Shown: positions 44,748 to 52,879 of the stretch, one piece after another
How the letters are laid out: every line of letters starts with the position of its first letter
Position numbering within the stretch: the first letter of the stretch is position 1
Assembly (NCBI GenBank): GCA_963757335.1
Contig: CAVWRJ010000021.1
Coordinates: 62,001-126,000 of the forward strand
Direction of reading: 5' to 3'
DNA: 64,000 nucleotides
DNA from: DASQPA01 sp963757335
Lineage (GTDB): Bacteria; Acidobacteriota; Thermoanaerobaculia; Multivoradales; UBA5704
Notes under the pieces: generated by a model
What the model was told of the DNA's origin: nothing
Databases searched by the model: none
The model's input: only the letters and a program-made list of their open reading frames with translations
Translations under genes and position numbers: made by a program

Positions 44748-45572
44748 CTAGCGCGAGGGCGAGGGCGAGGCGGTGGTGCCGCTCTGGCGGAGGATCGGGA
44801 AGGGGTTGAGCGCCGTCCCCTGCCACCAGTGCTTCTCCGGGGTGAGGAGCATGATGGCGAAGTGGAGGTGCGGCGCGTCCGGGGGGGCGTCGCCGGAGGT
44901 GCCGACGTAGCCCAGGACCTGCCCGCGGCGCACCGGGTCCCCCTCCTTCAGACCCTCGGCGTAGCGCTCCAGGTGGGCGTAGTAGTAGGCGTAGGTCGTC
45001 GTGGGATCGAACTGGTAGACGGTCAGCCCCCCGAGCTTGCTGACGAAGAGCTTGGCGATCTTGCCGTCCTCGACCGCGAGGATCGGGGTGTTGCGCGGCG
45101 CCGCGATGTCGAGCGCCTCGTGGGCCCGGGCGCCCCCTCCACGCGCGTCGGTGAAGGTGTCCTGGAGCGCTTCCGGGCGGATCCCCTGGACGGGAAGGAG
45201 AAGCTGGTGCCGCGTCAGATCGGCGATCTCCGCCGGATCGGGCTGACGGGCCGGCGGCGTCGGGGAACCCGAAGGAGCCGGAACCGGCAGGGGAGCGGGC
45301 GGTGGGGCCGCGGTAGGCAGGTTCGGCGGGGCAGCCGGCGTGGACGGATAGGCCGGCGCGGGAGCCGGGGCCTGGGCTCCCGCCGGGGTCACCGGGGCCG
45401 GGCGGGCCGCCGGCGCTGGAGAGGAGGCCGAAGGCGCCGGCGCGGCGGCCTGCTGGTCGCCGCGCCACCGGGCACCATAGGCCCAGACGATCAGCAGCAC
45501 GGTCGCCGCGCCGAGCACGAAGCCACCGAATACGGCCAGGCCGACCGGGCGCTCTCCAGGCTTTCTACTCAT
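44748..45572 (-). CDS. Membrane-anchored M23 (LytM) peptidase
   Basis: This 274-residue protein has one N-terminal membrane anchor (VGLAVFGGFVLGAATVLLIVWAYG) and a Pro/Ala-rich linker of about 80 residues. A small alpha segment (AEIADLTRHQLLLPVQGIRPEALQDTF) precedes the lysostaphin-type domain with zinc-binding HEALDIAAPRNTPILAVEDGKIAKLF and the catalytic HLHFAIML. It should hydrolyse or bind peptidoglycan peptide cross-links from the periplasm. Its ATG overlaps the 3' end of the L,D-transpeptidase gene by eight bases, so the two are co-expressed. Confidence 0.92.
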   Translation of the reverse strand: MSRKPGERPVGLAVFGGFVLGAATVLLIVWAYGARWRGDQQAAAPAPSASSPAPAARPAPVTPAGAQAPAPAPAYPSTPAAPPNLPTAAPPPAPLPVPAPSGSPTPPARQPDPAEIADLTRHQLLLPVQGIRPEALQDTFTDARGGGARAHEALDIAAPRNTPILAVEDGKIAKLFVSKLGGLTVYQFDPTTTYAYYYAHLERYAEGLKEGDPVRRGQVLGYVGTSGDAPPDAPHLHFAIMLLTPEKHWWQGTALNPFPILRQSGTTASPSPSR

Positions 45573-46773
45573 GGAAGATGACGGGAGTCCCCGGCTTGAC
45601 CAGGCTGGCGACCGTCAGGGCGTCCCAGTTGGTCAGGCGCACGCAGCCGTGGGAAGCGGTCTTACCGATCTTCTCCGGCTCCGGCGTGCCATGGATCCCG
45701 TAGTGCTCCTTGTTGAGGTCGATCCAGACCACCCCGACCGGGTTGTTGGGTCCCGCGGGGATAGTCGCCTTCTCGTTCTCCGGCTTGGAGTCCCAGAAGA
45801 GCTTCGGGTTGTAGTGAAAGACCGGATGGTGGGCGACGCCGTTGACCTTCCACTGGCCGATCGGCAGCGGGTCGTGCTCGCTCCCCGCCGTCACCGGGGC
45901 GAAAAAGAGGATGTCGTCACCGCGCTCGACGGTCAGGGTCCAGTCCTTCTTGGAGACCAGCACCCGCACGTCCGAAGGCTTCTGCTGGGCGGCGACCGTG
46001 GCGTCGACGACCGGGCGGGCGTTGGGCACCCGGATCACCTGGCCTGCCGCGTTCCAGGGGGCCCCGGGATTGAGCTTCTGGAGGAGCTGCTCGGTAGTGT
46101 GGAACTTCTCCGAGAAGAGCTCGAGGGGCGAGGTGTAGGCGAGGGAGGGGAGCTTCGCCTTGGCCTCCATGTCCGCGGGGATCTGGGGGATGAACGGCCC
46201 GGCCATGTCCTCCGGGGTGATCGTGTAGTCGGCCAGGGTCTGCTGGCCGCCGGCCGCCGAGAGGTTCTGCCAGGTGACGGTGTCGATCTTGCCGGTGACC
46301 GGCAGGTCGTGCGCCGCCTGGAAGGCCGCGAGCGCTTTTCTGGTGTTGCTCCCGCCCTTGCCGTCGATCACCCCGGGCGAGAAGCTCACCCGGTCGAGGA
46401 GGACCTGCACGTCGAACATCGATTTGGGAGACGGCGGCGGCGGGGGAGGCAGCTGGGGCTGCGACACTGCCGGCGGCATCGGCGGCATCGGCGGCGCTGG
46501 CGGCACCGGCTGACCGGGCACCCCGGGCTGCACTCCCGGCGCTGGGGGAACGGCGGCGCCGGGCTGCTGCTGCGGCACCGCTGGAGCCACCGGCTGCGGG
46601 GTGGGCTGGGGTGCGGGTTGCACGGGCTGGGGAGCCGGCTGGACGGCCGGTGCCTGCGGTGCGGCGGGGCTGGGTTGGACCGGAGCCGGGGCGGGCCGCG
46701 CCGGGGGCGCGGCGGCAAGCCCGAGCGGCGCTAAAGCGAGCGCCAGCACGAGCGGGAAAATGCGTCGGTTCAT
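45565..46773 (-). CDS. Exported L,D-transpeptidase with peptidoglycan-binding domain
   Basis: This protein of about 402 residues has a signal peptide (RRIFPLVLALALAPLGLAAAPPARP). A very Pro/Gln/Ala-rich linker (about 25-120) is followed by a PG_binding_1-like domain (VQVLLDRVSFSPGVIDGKGGSNTRKALAAFQAAHDLPVTGKID), a LysM-like or helical middle (FSEKFHTTEQLLQKLNPGAPWNAAGQVIRVP), and a YkuD catalytic domain (VRVLVSKKDWTLTVERGDDILFFAPVTAG...YGIHGTPEPEKIGKTASHGCVRLTNWDAL). CAGGAGA precedes ATG 46773. It is the third L,D-transpeptidase in the window and heads an operon with the M23 peptidase. Confidence 0.92.
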   Translation of the reverse strand: MNRRIFPLVLALALAPLGLAAAPPARPAPAPVQPSPAAPQAPAVQPAPQPVQPAPQPTPQPVAPAVPQQQPGAAVPPAPGVQPGVPGQPVPPAPPMPPMPPAVSQPQLPPPPPPSPKSMFDVQVLLDRVSFSPGVIDGKGGSNTRKALAAFQAAHDLPVTGKIDTVTWQNLSAAGGQQTLADYTITPEDMAGPFIPQIPADMEAKAKLPSLAYTSPLELFSEKFHTTEQLLQKLNPGAPWNAAGQVIRVPNARPVVDATVAAQQKPSDVRVLVSKKDWTLTVERGDDILFFAPVTAGSEHDPLPIGQWKVNGVAHHPVFHYNPKLFWDSKPENEKATIPAGPNNPVGVVWIDLNKEHYGIHGTPEPEKIGKTASHGCVRLTNWDALTVASLVKPGTPVIFHE

Positions 46774-46920
46774 GATCGGGTCTCCTGCCCGCTTCCGCGG
46801 GCTTCTGCCCGTGTCATGCAACGGACGAGCCATGAGCGTACAATCGCTGTGCATCTATTCATCTGAATAGCGCAATACGAGGCAAATGCCGAAGCAAATA
46901 CCGGGGGAATACCGAGGGAC

Positions 46921-48081
46921 ATGACCCGCGACAAGCTGCTTTCCCGCTCCTTCTTCGTCGTTTTTCTCCTCGCGACGACCCTGCTGTTCTTCGGGATGGT
47001 GCGGCTCTTCCTCGTTCCGGTCCTCTTGGCGGCGGTCTTCTGCACCCTCTTTTATCCGCTCTACGAGCGGGTGGCGGGCCTCTTCGGCGGCCGGCGCGGC
47101 TTCGCCTCGCTCGCCTGCTGCCTCCTCCTCCTCCTCGGGCTCATCCTGCCGCTCTACCTGGTGGCTCACCTGGTGGCCCAGGAGGCGGTCGAGTTCTACG
47201 GCATGGCGACGCGGCAGATCCACACGGTGCTCTCGGCGGGCGACGCCGGTCCCCTGGGGCAGCTCCGGCGATCGAGCTTCTTCCACGACCTCCGGCTCGA
47301 CGAGGTGGACTGGAAGAGCGTCGGGCGGGAGGTCGCCTCGACCGTGGGCGCGTTCGTCGCGGCGCTCTTCAACCTCACCTCGCGGGGCACCCTCCAGGCG
47401 ATCGCCCTCCTCTTCATGACCCTCTTCACCATGTTCTACTTCTTCCGCGACGGCGAGAGCCTGATCGCGCGGCTCAAGTACCTGGTGCCGATGGAGGAGA
47501 AGTACGAGGAGGCGATCATCTCGCGCTTCTCGGCCGTGGCCCGGGCGACCATCCGCGGCACTCTCGTCATCGCCCTCCTCCAGGCGACCCTCGCCTTCAT
47601 CATTCTCTGGCTCTTCGGGGTCGCCTCGCCGGTCCTCTGGGCGGTGGTCGCCGGGGTCTTCGCCGTCATCCCCCTCTTCGGCGCCTGGATCGTCCTCTAC
47701 CCGGCGGCCCTCGTGCAGGTGCTGACCGGCCACCCCTGGCAGGGGCTGGGGCTGGTCCTCTGCGCGGTCTCGGTGGTCGCCTCGATCGACGTGCTGCGCC
47801 CGCGCCTCGTCGGGCAGCGGAGCGGCATGCACGACCTGATGGTCTTCTTCTCCACCCTGGGGGGCCTGTCGATGTTCGGCGCCATGGGCTTCATCGCCGG
47901 GCCGGTCGTCGCCTCGCTCTTCCTGGCGGTCGTCGACATCTACAGCAGCGAGTTCAAGGCGGAGCTCGAACGGCTCGGGCCGCCCGAGCCCGCGAGCCCT
48001 GCCACGGAGGCCGCGCCGCCACCGCCGTCGGCCGCGGATCTGGACGAACTGCTGATCGATCTTCCTCAAGCTGGCGGGTAG
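46921..48081 (+). CDS. AI-2E family (PerM/YdiK-like) membrane protein
   Basis: This 386-residue protein has the family's eight-helix pattern with a large first periplasmic/amphipathic loop. The N-terminal helices are FFVVFLLATTLLFFGMVRLFLVPVLLAAVFCTLFYPLYERVAGL. Conserved segments are LLFMTLFTMFYFFRDGESL, IRGTLVIALLQATLAFIILWLFGVASPVLWAVVAGVFAVIPLFGAWIVLYPAAL, and DVLRPRLVGQRSGMHDLMVFFSTLGGLSMFGAMGFIAGPVVASLFLAVVDIY. Members export small molecules (AI-2 in E. coli TqsA) or are Na+/H+ antiporters, and the substrate here is unknown. GAGGGAC precedes the ATG. Its 3' end overlaps the convergent R3H ATPase gene by 16 bp. Confidence 0.93.
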   Translation: MTRDKLLSRSFFVVFLLATTLLFFGMVRLFLVPVLLAAVFCTLFYPLYERVAGLFGGRRGFASLACCLLLLLGLILPLYLVAHLVAQEAVEFYGMATRQIHTVLSAGDAGPLGQLRRSSFFHDLRLDEVDWKSVGREVASTVGAFVAALFNLTSRGTLQAIALLFMTLFTMFYFFRDGESLIARLKYLVPMEEKYEEAIISRFSAVARATIRGTLVIALLQATLAFIILWLFGVASPVLWAVVAGVFAVIPLFGAWIVLYPAALVQVLTGHPWQGLGLVLCAVSVVASIDVLRPRLVGQRSGMHDLMVFFSTLGGLSMFGAMGFIAGPVVASLFLAVVDIYSSEFKAELERLGPPEPASPATEAAPPPPSAADLDELLIDLPQAGG

Positions 48082-49673
48082 ATCACCACCCGCCGGTAGG
48101 GTTCCTCCCCCTTGCTCTCCGAGGTCAGGCCCTGGCGCTCGACGATCTGGTGCTGGAGCCGGCGCAGGTAGTTGCTCTGCGGCGAGAGCTCGACCGGGTG
48201 CCCCTGCTCCAGGACCTCCTCGACGCCGTCCTCGACCTCGCGCAGGGCGGCCTCGTCGCCCGCCAGGTAGTCGCCCACCGAGAAGGCGCCGCGGAGGAAG
48301 TTCTCCATCTGGGTGACGGTGTTGCTCTTGACGACGTAGAGCGGAACTCCCTTGGCGACGACGTCGCGCAGCTTTCTCGACTGGCGCCGTTCCTGCGATT
48401 TGAGGGTCAGCACGAGATCGGCCTCGTCGGGGTCCTCGACGATGTAGGCCGGCACCCGGAACTTGCGGATGGCGCGTTCGAGCTTGGCCCGGGAGACGGC
48501 GTAGGGGAAGATCCGCACCGTCCTGCCGCGCGGCCCGGCGACCGTCCCCTCCTCGGACCGCCGGCCCCCGCCCGCCTCCCCCGAGCGCCAGGGGCCGGCG
48601 AGCTCGGCGGTCCCCTCGGGCCCCTCCGGCCGAGCCCGGCCACCGCTACTGGAAGTCCCGGCAGCTGGGCCTGGCTGCCGGATCTCCACCCCGCCCTCGG
48701 GCGTCCGCACCCGCACCTCGGGCCGCGGCGGGATCTCGCGCAGGAAGCGGTCGACGACCTCTGCCACGTCGTGGTGGACGGCCAGGGTGTCCTTGTCCTG
48801 GATCTCGATCACGACGTCGAAGGTGGGCGGCGCCTTCCTTTCGAGAACGGTCTTCTGGGTCCCCCGCCGCCGCGCCTCCTCGTCCGACAGGGTGACCGCC
48901 TGGATGCCGCCCACGAGGTCGGCCAAGGTCGGGTTCTGAAGCAGGTTTTCGAGCGTGTTGCCGTGGGCGGTGGCGATCAGCTGGACCCCGCGCTCGGCGA
49001 TGGTGCGCGCCGCCAGGGCTTCGGCGGTGGTGCCGATCTCGTCGATGACGATGACCTCCGGCATGTGGTTCTCGACCGCCTCGATCATCACCGCGTGCTG
49101 GAGGTCGGGGGAGGGGACCTGCATGCGGCGGGCGCGGCCGATGCCGGGATGGGGGATGTCGCCGTCGCCGGCGATCTCGTTCGAGGTGTCGACGACGATC
49201 ACCCTTTTCCCGAGCTCGTCGGCGAGCACCCGGGCCGCCTCGCGGAGCAGGGTGGTCTTGCCCACCCCCGGGCGGCCGAGGAGGAGGATCGAGCGGCCGC
49301 GTTCGACGACGTCCCTCAGGATGTCGACGGTGCCGAAGACCGCCCGCCCCACCCGGCAGGTGAGGCCGACGGCGTCCCCCACCCGGTTGCGCATGGCGGA
49401 GATGCGGTGGAGGGTGCGCTCGATCCCCGCCCGGTTGTCCTTGCCGAAGCGGCCCACCCGGTCGACGACGTAGGCGATGTCCTCGCGGGTCACCGGCTCC
49501 GGGGAGAGGTCGAGACCGCGGTCGGGGAGCCGGGCCTCGGGGAGCCGGCCGAGGTCGAGCACCACCTCGATCAGGGGCTCCTCCCCCGGGCGCTCTTCGA
49601 GCGCCCGGCGCACCGCCGGTGGCATCACCGCGAGCAGGAGATCGAGGTCGTCGGTCATCTGTCTCTCAGCCAA
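48066..49673 (-). CDS. SpoIIIAA-like R3H-domain AAA ATPase (ycf45 family)
   Basis: This protein of about 535 residues has an N-terminal helical region (LDLLLAVMPPAVRRALEERP...SPEPVTREDIAYVVDRVGRFGKDNRAGIERTLHRISAMRNRVGDAVGLTCRVGRAVFGTVDILRDVV). The ATPase has Walker A LLLGRPGVGKTTLLREAARVL, Walker B VIVIDEIGTTAEAL and the signature IATAHGNTLENLLQNPTL. A long disordered insert follows, then a conserved beta domain (KLERAIRKFRVPAYIVEDPDEADLVLTLKSQERRQSRKLRD) and a C-terminal R3H-like segment (NYLRRLQHQIVERQGLTSESKGEEPYRRVVIYPP). TTG 49673 follows AAGGAGG at ideal spacing and is preferred over ATG 49658. This family is shared with chloroplast ycf45, and its role is probably single-stranded nucleic-acid related. 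Confidence 0.9.
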   Translation of the reverse strand: MAERQMTDDLDLLLAVMPPAVRRALEERPGEEPLIEVVLDLGRLPEARLPDRGLDLSPEPVTREDIAYVVDRVGRFGKDNRAGIERTLHRISAMRNRVGDAVGLTCRVGRAVFGTVDILRDVVERGRSILLLGRPGVGKTTLLREAARVLADELGKRVIVVDTSNEIAGDGDIPHPGIGRARRMQVPSPDLQHAVMIEAVENHMPEVIVIDEIGTTAEALAARTIAERGVQLIATAHGNTLENLLQNPTLADLVGGIQAVTLSDEEARRRGTQKTVLERKAPPTFDVVIEIQDKDTLAVHHDVAEVVDRFLREIPPRPEVRVRTPEGGVEIRQPGPAAGTSSSGGRARPEGPEGTAELAGPWRSGEAGGGRRSEEGTVAGPRGRTVRIFPYAVSRAKLERAIRKFRVPAYIVEDPDEADLVLTLKSQERRQSRKLRDVVAKGVPLYVVKSNTVTQMENFLRGAFSVGDYLAGDEAALREVEDGVEEVLEQGHPVELSPQSNYLRRLQHQIVERQGLTSESKGEEPYRRVVIYPPA

Positions 49674-49778
49674 GGTCTCCCCCTCCTTCCTCAAGGCTAT
49701 ACCGGCGAGGCAAGAAAGGTGCCGCGGAACTTTTTTCCTCCGGTTTGCGTAGGGGAAGGTGACACGGAGGAGAGACCG

Positions 49779-50633
49779 ATGAGAAAGACGACGTTCGTTC
49801 TCGGGTTGGCGCTGGCCGGCGCGCTGGCGGCCCAGGTGGCGGCGGCCGCGACCTGGAAGGATCATTTCGAGCACACCTATCCGCTCGCGGCCGGCGGATC
49901 GTTCATCCTAAGGGACGTGAACGGCCCCGTTTCGGTCACCGCCTGGGACAGAAACGAGGTCCACGTCGTGGCCGAAAAAGAGGTCAGGGCCCGGGATGCC
50001 GAGGAGGGCAAGCGGCGCCTCGCCGAGCTCAAGATCGACGTCGACGCCAAGCCGGGCGACCTGCGGATCGACACCCGCTTCCCGCACCAGCTCGGCGGCG
50101 GACTGCTGAGCTGGCTGTCGGGTGACGGCGGCGGCGGCGCCTCGGTCTCCTACAAGATCGAGGTCCCGCGGAGCGTCAAGGTCGACGTCGAGACCGTCAA
50201 CGGGGCGGTCGCCGTGCACGGGACGGCGAGCGACCTGCGGGCGGAGACGACCAACGGCGCGGTCGACGTATCGGGCGTCCATGGGAAGATCCACCTCGGC
50301 TCGACCAACGGCGCCATCTCCGCCGCCGACGCCGCCGGATCGGTCGTCGCAGAGACCACCAACGGCAGCATCGAGGTCGAGCTCAAGCAGGTGGACCGGG
50401 GCGGCGAGATGAGCTTCGAGACCACCAACGGCCACATCACCCTGAAGGTGCCGCACGACATCCAGGCCTCGATCTCAGCCAGCACGACTAACGGCAACGT
50501 CTCGACCGACCTGCCGGTCCAGCTGCACGGCAAGAGCAGCAAGCACCACCTGGACGGCGACGTCAACGGTGGTGGCGGCCGGCTCCATCTGGAGTCGACC
50601 AACGGCGGCATCGAGATCACGAGCCCGCGGTAG
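49779..50633 (+). CDS. Exported DUF4097 beta-helix protein
   Basis: This 284-residue protein has a signal peptide (RKTTFVLGLALAGALAAQVAAAATW). The mature chain is a right-handed beta-solenoid with repeats of about 20 residues centred on TTNGxI/V: VETVNGAVAVHGTASDLRAETTNGAVDVSGVHGKIHLGSTNGAISAADAAGSVVAETTNGSIEVEL...SFETTNGHITLKVP...STTNGNVSTDLPV...LESTNGGIEI. This is the DUF4097/adhesin-like family, found near sigma/anti-sigma systems and of unknown role. GGAGGAGA precedes ATG 49779. It is divergent from the R3H ATPase gene, with 105 bp between the starts. Confidence 0.9.
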   Translation: MRKTTFVLGLALAGALAAQVAAAATWKDHFEHTYPLAAGGSFILRDVNGPVSVTAWDRNEVHVVAEKEVRARDAEEGKRRLAELKIDVDAKPGDLRIDTRFPHQLGGGLLSWLSGDGGGGASVSYKIEVPRSVKVDVETVNGAVAVHGTASDLRAETTNGAVDVSGVHGKIHLGSTNGAISAADAAGSVVAETTNGSIEVELKQVDRGGEMSFETTNGHITLKVPHDIQASISASTTNGNVSTDLPVQLHGKSSKHHLDGDVNGGGGRLHLESTNGGIEITSPR

Positions 50634-50658
50634 ACGGTTGTCCTCCGGCTCTCGCCAT

Positions 50659-52239
50659 GTGAGAGAATCCCGCCTCCTGGAAGGGGGTGGGATTCTGCGT
50701 AGAGTAGGAGTCTTCGGCTGGGGAATCGTGGCGCCGCGCTCGCCGAACGTCGGTGTGTTCGCCGCCAATCTCGCCTCGGCGGAGAGCTGGCTCACCCCCT
50801 TCAACGGCTTCGGCCCGGACAACTTCCTGGTCGGCATGCCGGAGTTCTCCTTCGCCGACTACAAGGGCTGGATCGCCGAGCGCTTCCCCCCCAACCGCTT
50901 CTCGCAGCTGGAGGAGAAGATGGACCTGCCGACCCTCTATGCGGTCGGCGCCTTCATCCAGAGCCTGGGGCAGAACCCGGGGATCGAGGCGGAGCTCTCC
51001 CGGCTGGGCTCCCGGGCCCACGTCTACATCGGCACCGGTCTGGGCGCCGTCGCGACGGTCGGCGAGGCCGCCCTCGCCCTCGACCGGGCGCAGCGGCGCT
51101 GGAACCGCTTCTGGGGTGAGCGCAACCCGGCCCGCGAGGCGTCAGTCGGTGCCGCCGCCGCTGGCGCGCCGCCGGCCCCCGAAACCGTGCCCGCCGCGGA
51201 CCGGACGGACGCCGAGGACGCCTGGTGGCAGCACTGGGCGGCGGGCTCGCCCGATCTCCACACCTACCTGCGGGAGACCGCCGAGATCGAGTCGCTCTCG
51301 ATCCGTGGCGACGTCGCGACCGGCAAGATCAACGTCCTCAAAGACAAGCAGCGCCGTTACCTGCAGCTCCAGAAGCGCTGGGGGGCCCCGGAGCCGCCCT
51401 GGCGGGCGGTCTCGGCGAACCTGGTGTGGAACATCCACAACACCCCGGCGTCGCAGGTCTCCATGCTCGGCCGGATCACCGGGCTCGCCTTCGCGCCGGT
51501 CGGCGCCTGCTCGACCTTCGGCGTTGCCCTGAAGCTCGCCATGGACGCCATCGACCGCGGCGAGGCCGACCTGGTGGTGGTGGGGGCGACCGACCCTCCC
51601 CCCCATCCGCTGACCGTCGGCGCCTTCTACAACGCGCGGGTCATCTCCGCCGACGCCGGGGTGTCGAAGCCGCTCGAAGGCCTGCGTGGCACCCATGTCG
51701 CCGGCGGCGCGGTGCTCTGGCTCGTCGGCGACCTCGAACGGATGCGCGAGCGCGGCTTCCATCCCCTGGGGATGGAGCCGCTCGCGGTCGGGGTGAGCGC
51801 AGATGCCGACCACATCATCACCCCCTCGGTCGCCGGCCCCACTACTGCCATGCGCCAGGCGCTCGCGGCGGCCGGCGTCCCCCCGGAGGAGATCGGCTCC
51901 TGGGACCTCCACGCCACCGCCACCCCCGGCGACTACCTGGAGATGGAGATCCTGCGCTCGATCGTCCCCGGCTCCGTCCTGGTCACCGCGCGGAAGGGGA
52001 CCTTCGGCCACGGCATGGGGGCGGGCGGCGGCTGGGAGCTGACCGCCCAGTATCTGGGCTATGAGCGCGGCCTGCTCTTCCCCACCCCGCTCACCCGGGC
52101 GGAGCTCCACAGCGAGATCGCGCGCCTCCACGACCTCTACGTCTTCGACCAGCCCGCCCCCGCCCCCCTCGGCCTCGCCGGCAAGCTCTCGATGGGGATC
52201 GGCGGCATCAACTCCTGCGTCGTGTCGCGGCCCTGGTGA
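50659..52239 (+). CDS. Stand-alone beta-ketoacyl synthase homologue
   Basis: This protein of about 510 residues begins VGVFGWGIVAPRSPNVGVFAANLASAESWLTPFNGFGPDNFLVGMPEF. It shows the thiolase fold of FabF-type enzymes: catalytic Cys in APVGACSTFGVALKLAMDAI, first His in SWDLHATATPGDYLEMEILRS, second His in GTFGHGMGAGGGWELTAQYLGY, and C-terminal KLSMGIGGINSCVVSRPW. The Cys-His-His triad is complete. An Ala/Pro-rich insert (about 155-175) and a long helical segment (about 175-260) are extra. No ACP, malonyltransferase or other PKS gene is adjacent. The start is uncertain: GTG 50659, or a rare CTG 50695 right behind GGAAGGGGG. Confidence 0.85.
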   Translation: MRESRLLEGGGILRRVGVFGWGIVAPRSPNVGVFAANLASAESWLTPFNGFGPDNFLVGMPEFSFADYKGWIAERFPPNRFSQLEEKMDLPTLYAVGAFIQSLGQNPGIEAELSRLGSRAHVYIGTGLGAVATVGEAALALDRAQRRWNRFWGERNPAREASVGAAAAGAPPAPETVPAADRTDAEDAWWQHWAAGSPDLHTYLRETAEIESLSIRGDVATGKINVLKDKQRRYLQLQKRWGAPEPPWRAVSANLVWNIHNTPASQVSMLGRITGLAFAPVGACSTFGVALKLAMDAIDRGEADLVVVGATDPPPHPLTVGAFYNARVISADAGVSKPLEGLRGTHVAGGAVLWLVGDLERMRERGFHPLGMEPLAVGVSADADHIITPSVAGPTTAMRQALAAAGVPPEEIGSWDLHATATPGDYLEMEILRSIVPGSVLVTARKGTFGHGMGAGGGWELTAQYLGYERGLLFPTPLTRAELHSEIARLHDLYVFDQPAPAPLGLAGKLSMGIGGINSCVVSRPW

Positions 52240-52290
52240 GGGGTCTTGAGCCCGTACCTGGTGATGGGCAAAGGTTGCACGGAGCGCAAG

Positions 52291-52325
52291 AAAAAAGGGC
52301 ACGGTGTGACACCGTGCCCTTTTTT
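52291..52325. terminator. Bidirectional intrinsic terminator
   Basis: AAAAAAGGGCACGGTG (52291-52306) and CACCGTGCCCTTTTTT (52310-52325) are perfectly complementary around a TGA loop. It terminates the ketoacyl synthase gene rightwards and can serve the convergent RRM gene leftwards. Confidence 0.95.
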
Positions 52326-52442
52326 CTGATCTCCCGAGCGGGAGGTGAGCGTCAGTTGCGGCCGCCGGTCCCGGCGGCCAGACCCTGATCCCTGTCGATA
52401 GGTAGGGATTCTCTCCTCAGCCGGGCTCGGTCGTGGGGCCGA

Positions 52443-52796
52443 TCACCATCTGCCGCGGCCGCCGCCGCCACCGCCGCCGCCCTCGCGGGAACCTCTCCCC
52501 ATACCGCCGCCGCCGCCAGCGCTACGGCCGCCGCCGCCGCCACCACCGCCCTCGGTGCGCGGCCGCGCCTCGTTGACGTTGAGCTTGCGGCCCTTCAAGT
52601 CGCGCCCGTTGAGGCCGTTGATCGCCGCCTCGGCCTCCGAGCGCTCCGCCATTTCGAGGAATCCGAAGCCCTTCGACTCTCCCGTCACCTTATCCTTGAT
52701 GATGGTGCAGGAGGCGACTTGCCCGAACTCCTCGAAGGCCTGCCGCAATTCGTCCTCTGTCAAGCGGTAAGAGAGGTTTCCTACGTAGAGGTTCAT
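52443..52796 (-). CDS. RNA-recognition-motif protein with glycine-rich tail
   Basis: This 117-residue protein starts at ATG 52796, six bases after AAGGAG. It has one RRM: MNLYVGNLSYRLTEDELRQAFEEFGQVASCTIIKDKVTGESKGFGFLEMAERSEAEAAINGLNGRDLKGRKLNVNEARPR. RNP2 is LYVGNL, and RNP1 is KGFGFLEM with the aromatic pair needed for RNA stacking. The last 35 residues are Gly/Arg/Ser-rich (an RGG-like tail). Such Rbp proteins occur in cyanobacteria and many Gram-negatives and are often cold- or stress-induced RNA chaperones. It is a single-gene unit with a bidirectional terminator about 120 bp downstream. Confidence 0.95.
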   Translation of the reverse strand: MNLYVGNLSYRLTEDELRQAFEEFGQVASCTIIKDKVTGESKGFGFLEMAERSEAEAAINGLNGRDLKGRKLNVNEARPRTEGGGGGGGGRSAGGGGGMGRGSREGGGGGGGGRGRW

Positions 52797-52879
52797 CCAT
52801 GTCTCCTTTGTCTGGGTCCGCCCATTTCTCTGCAAAACTTCTGCCTACCTGAACGAGGAGCGGGGGCGGCGAGCGGGCC

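Noticed and set aside
48150..49778. An N-terminal extension of the DUF4097 gene reaching back to 48150
   Set aside because: The extra 540 codons are antisense to the R3H ATPase. The signal peptide and GGAGGAGA site place the start at 49779.
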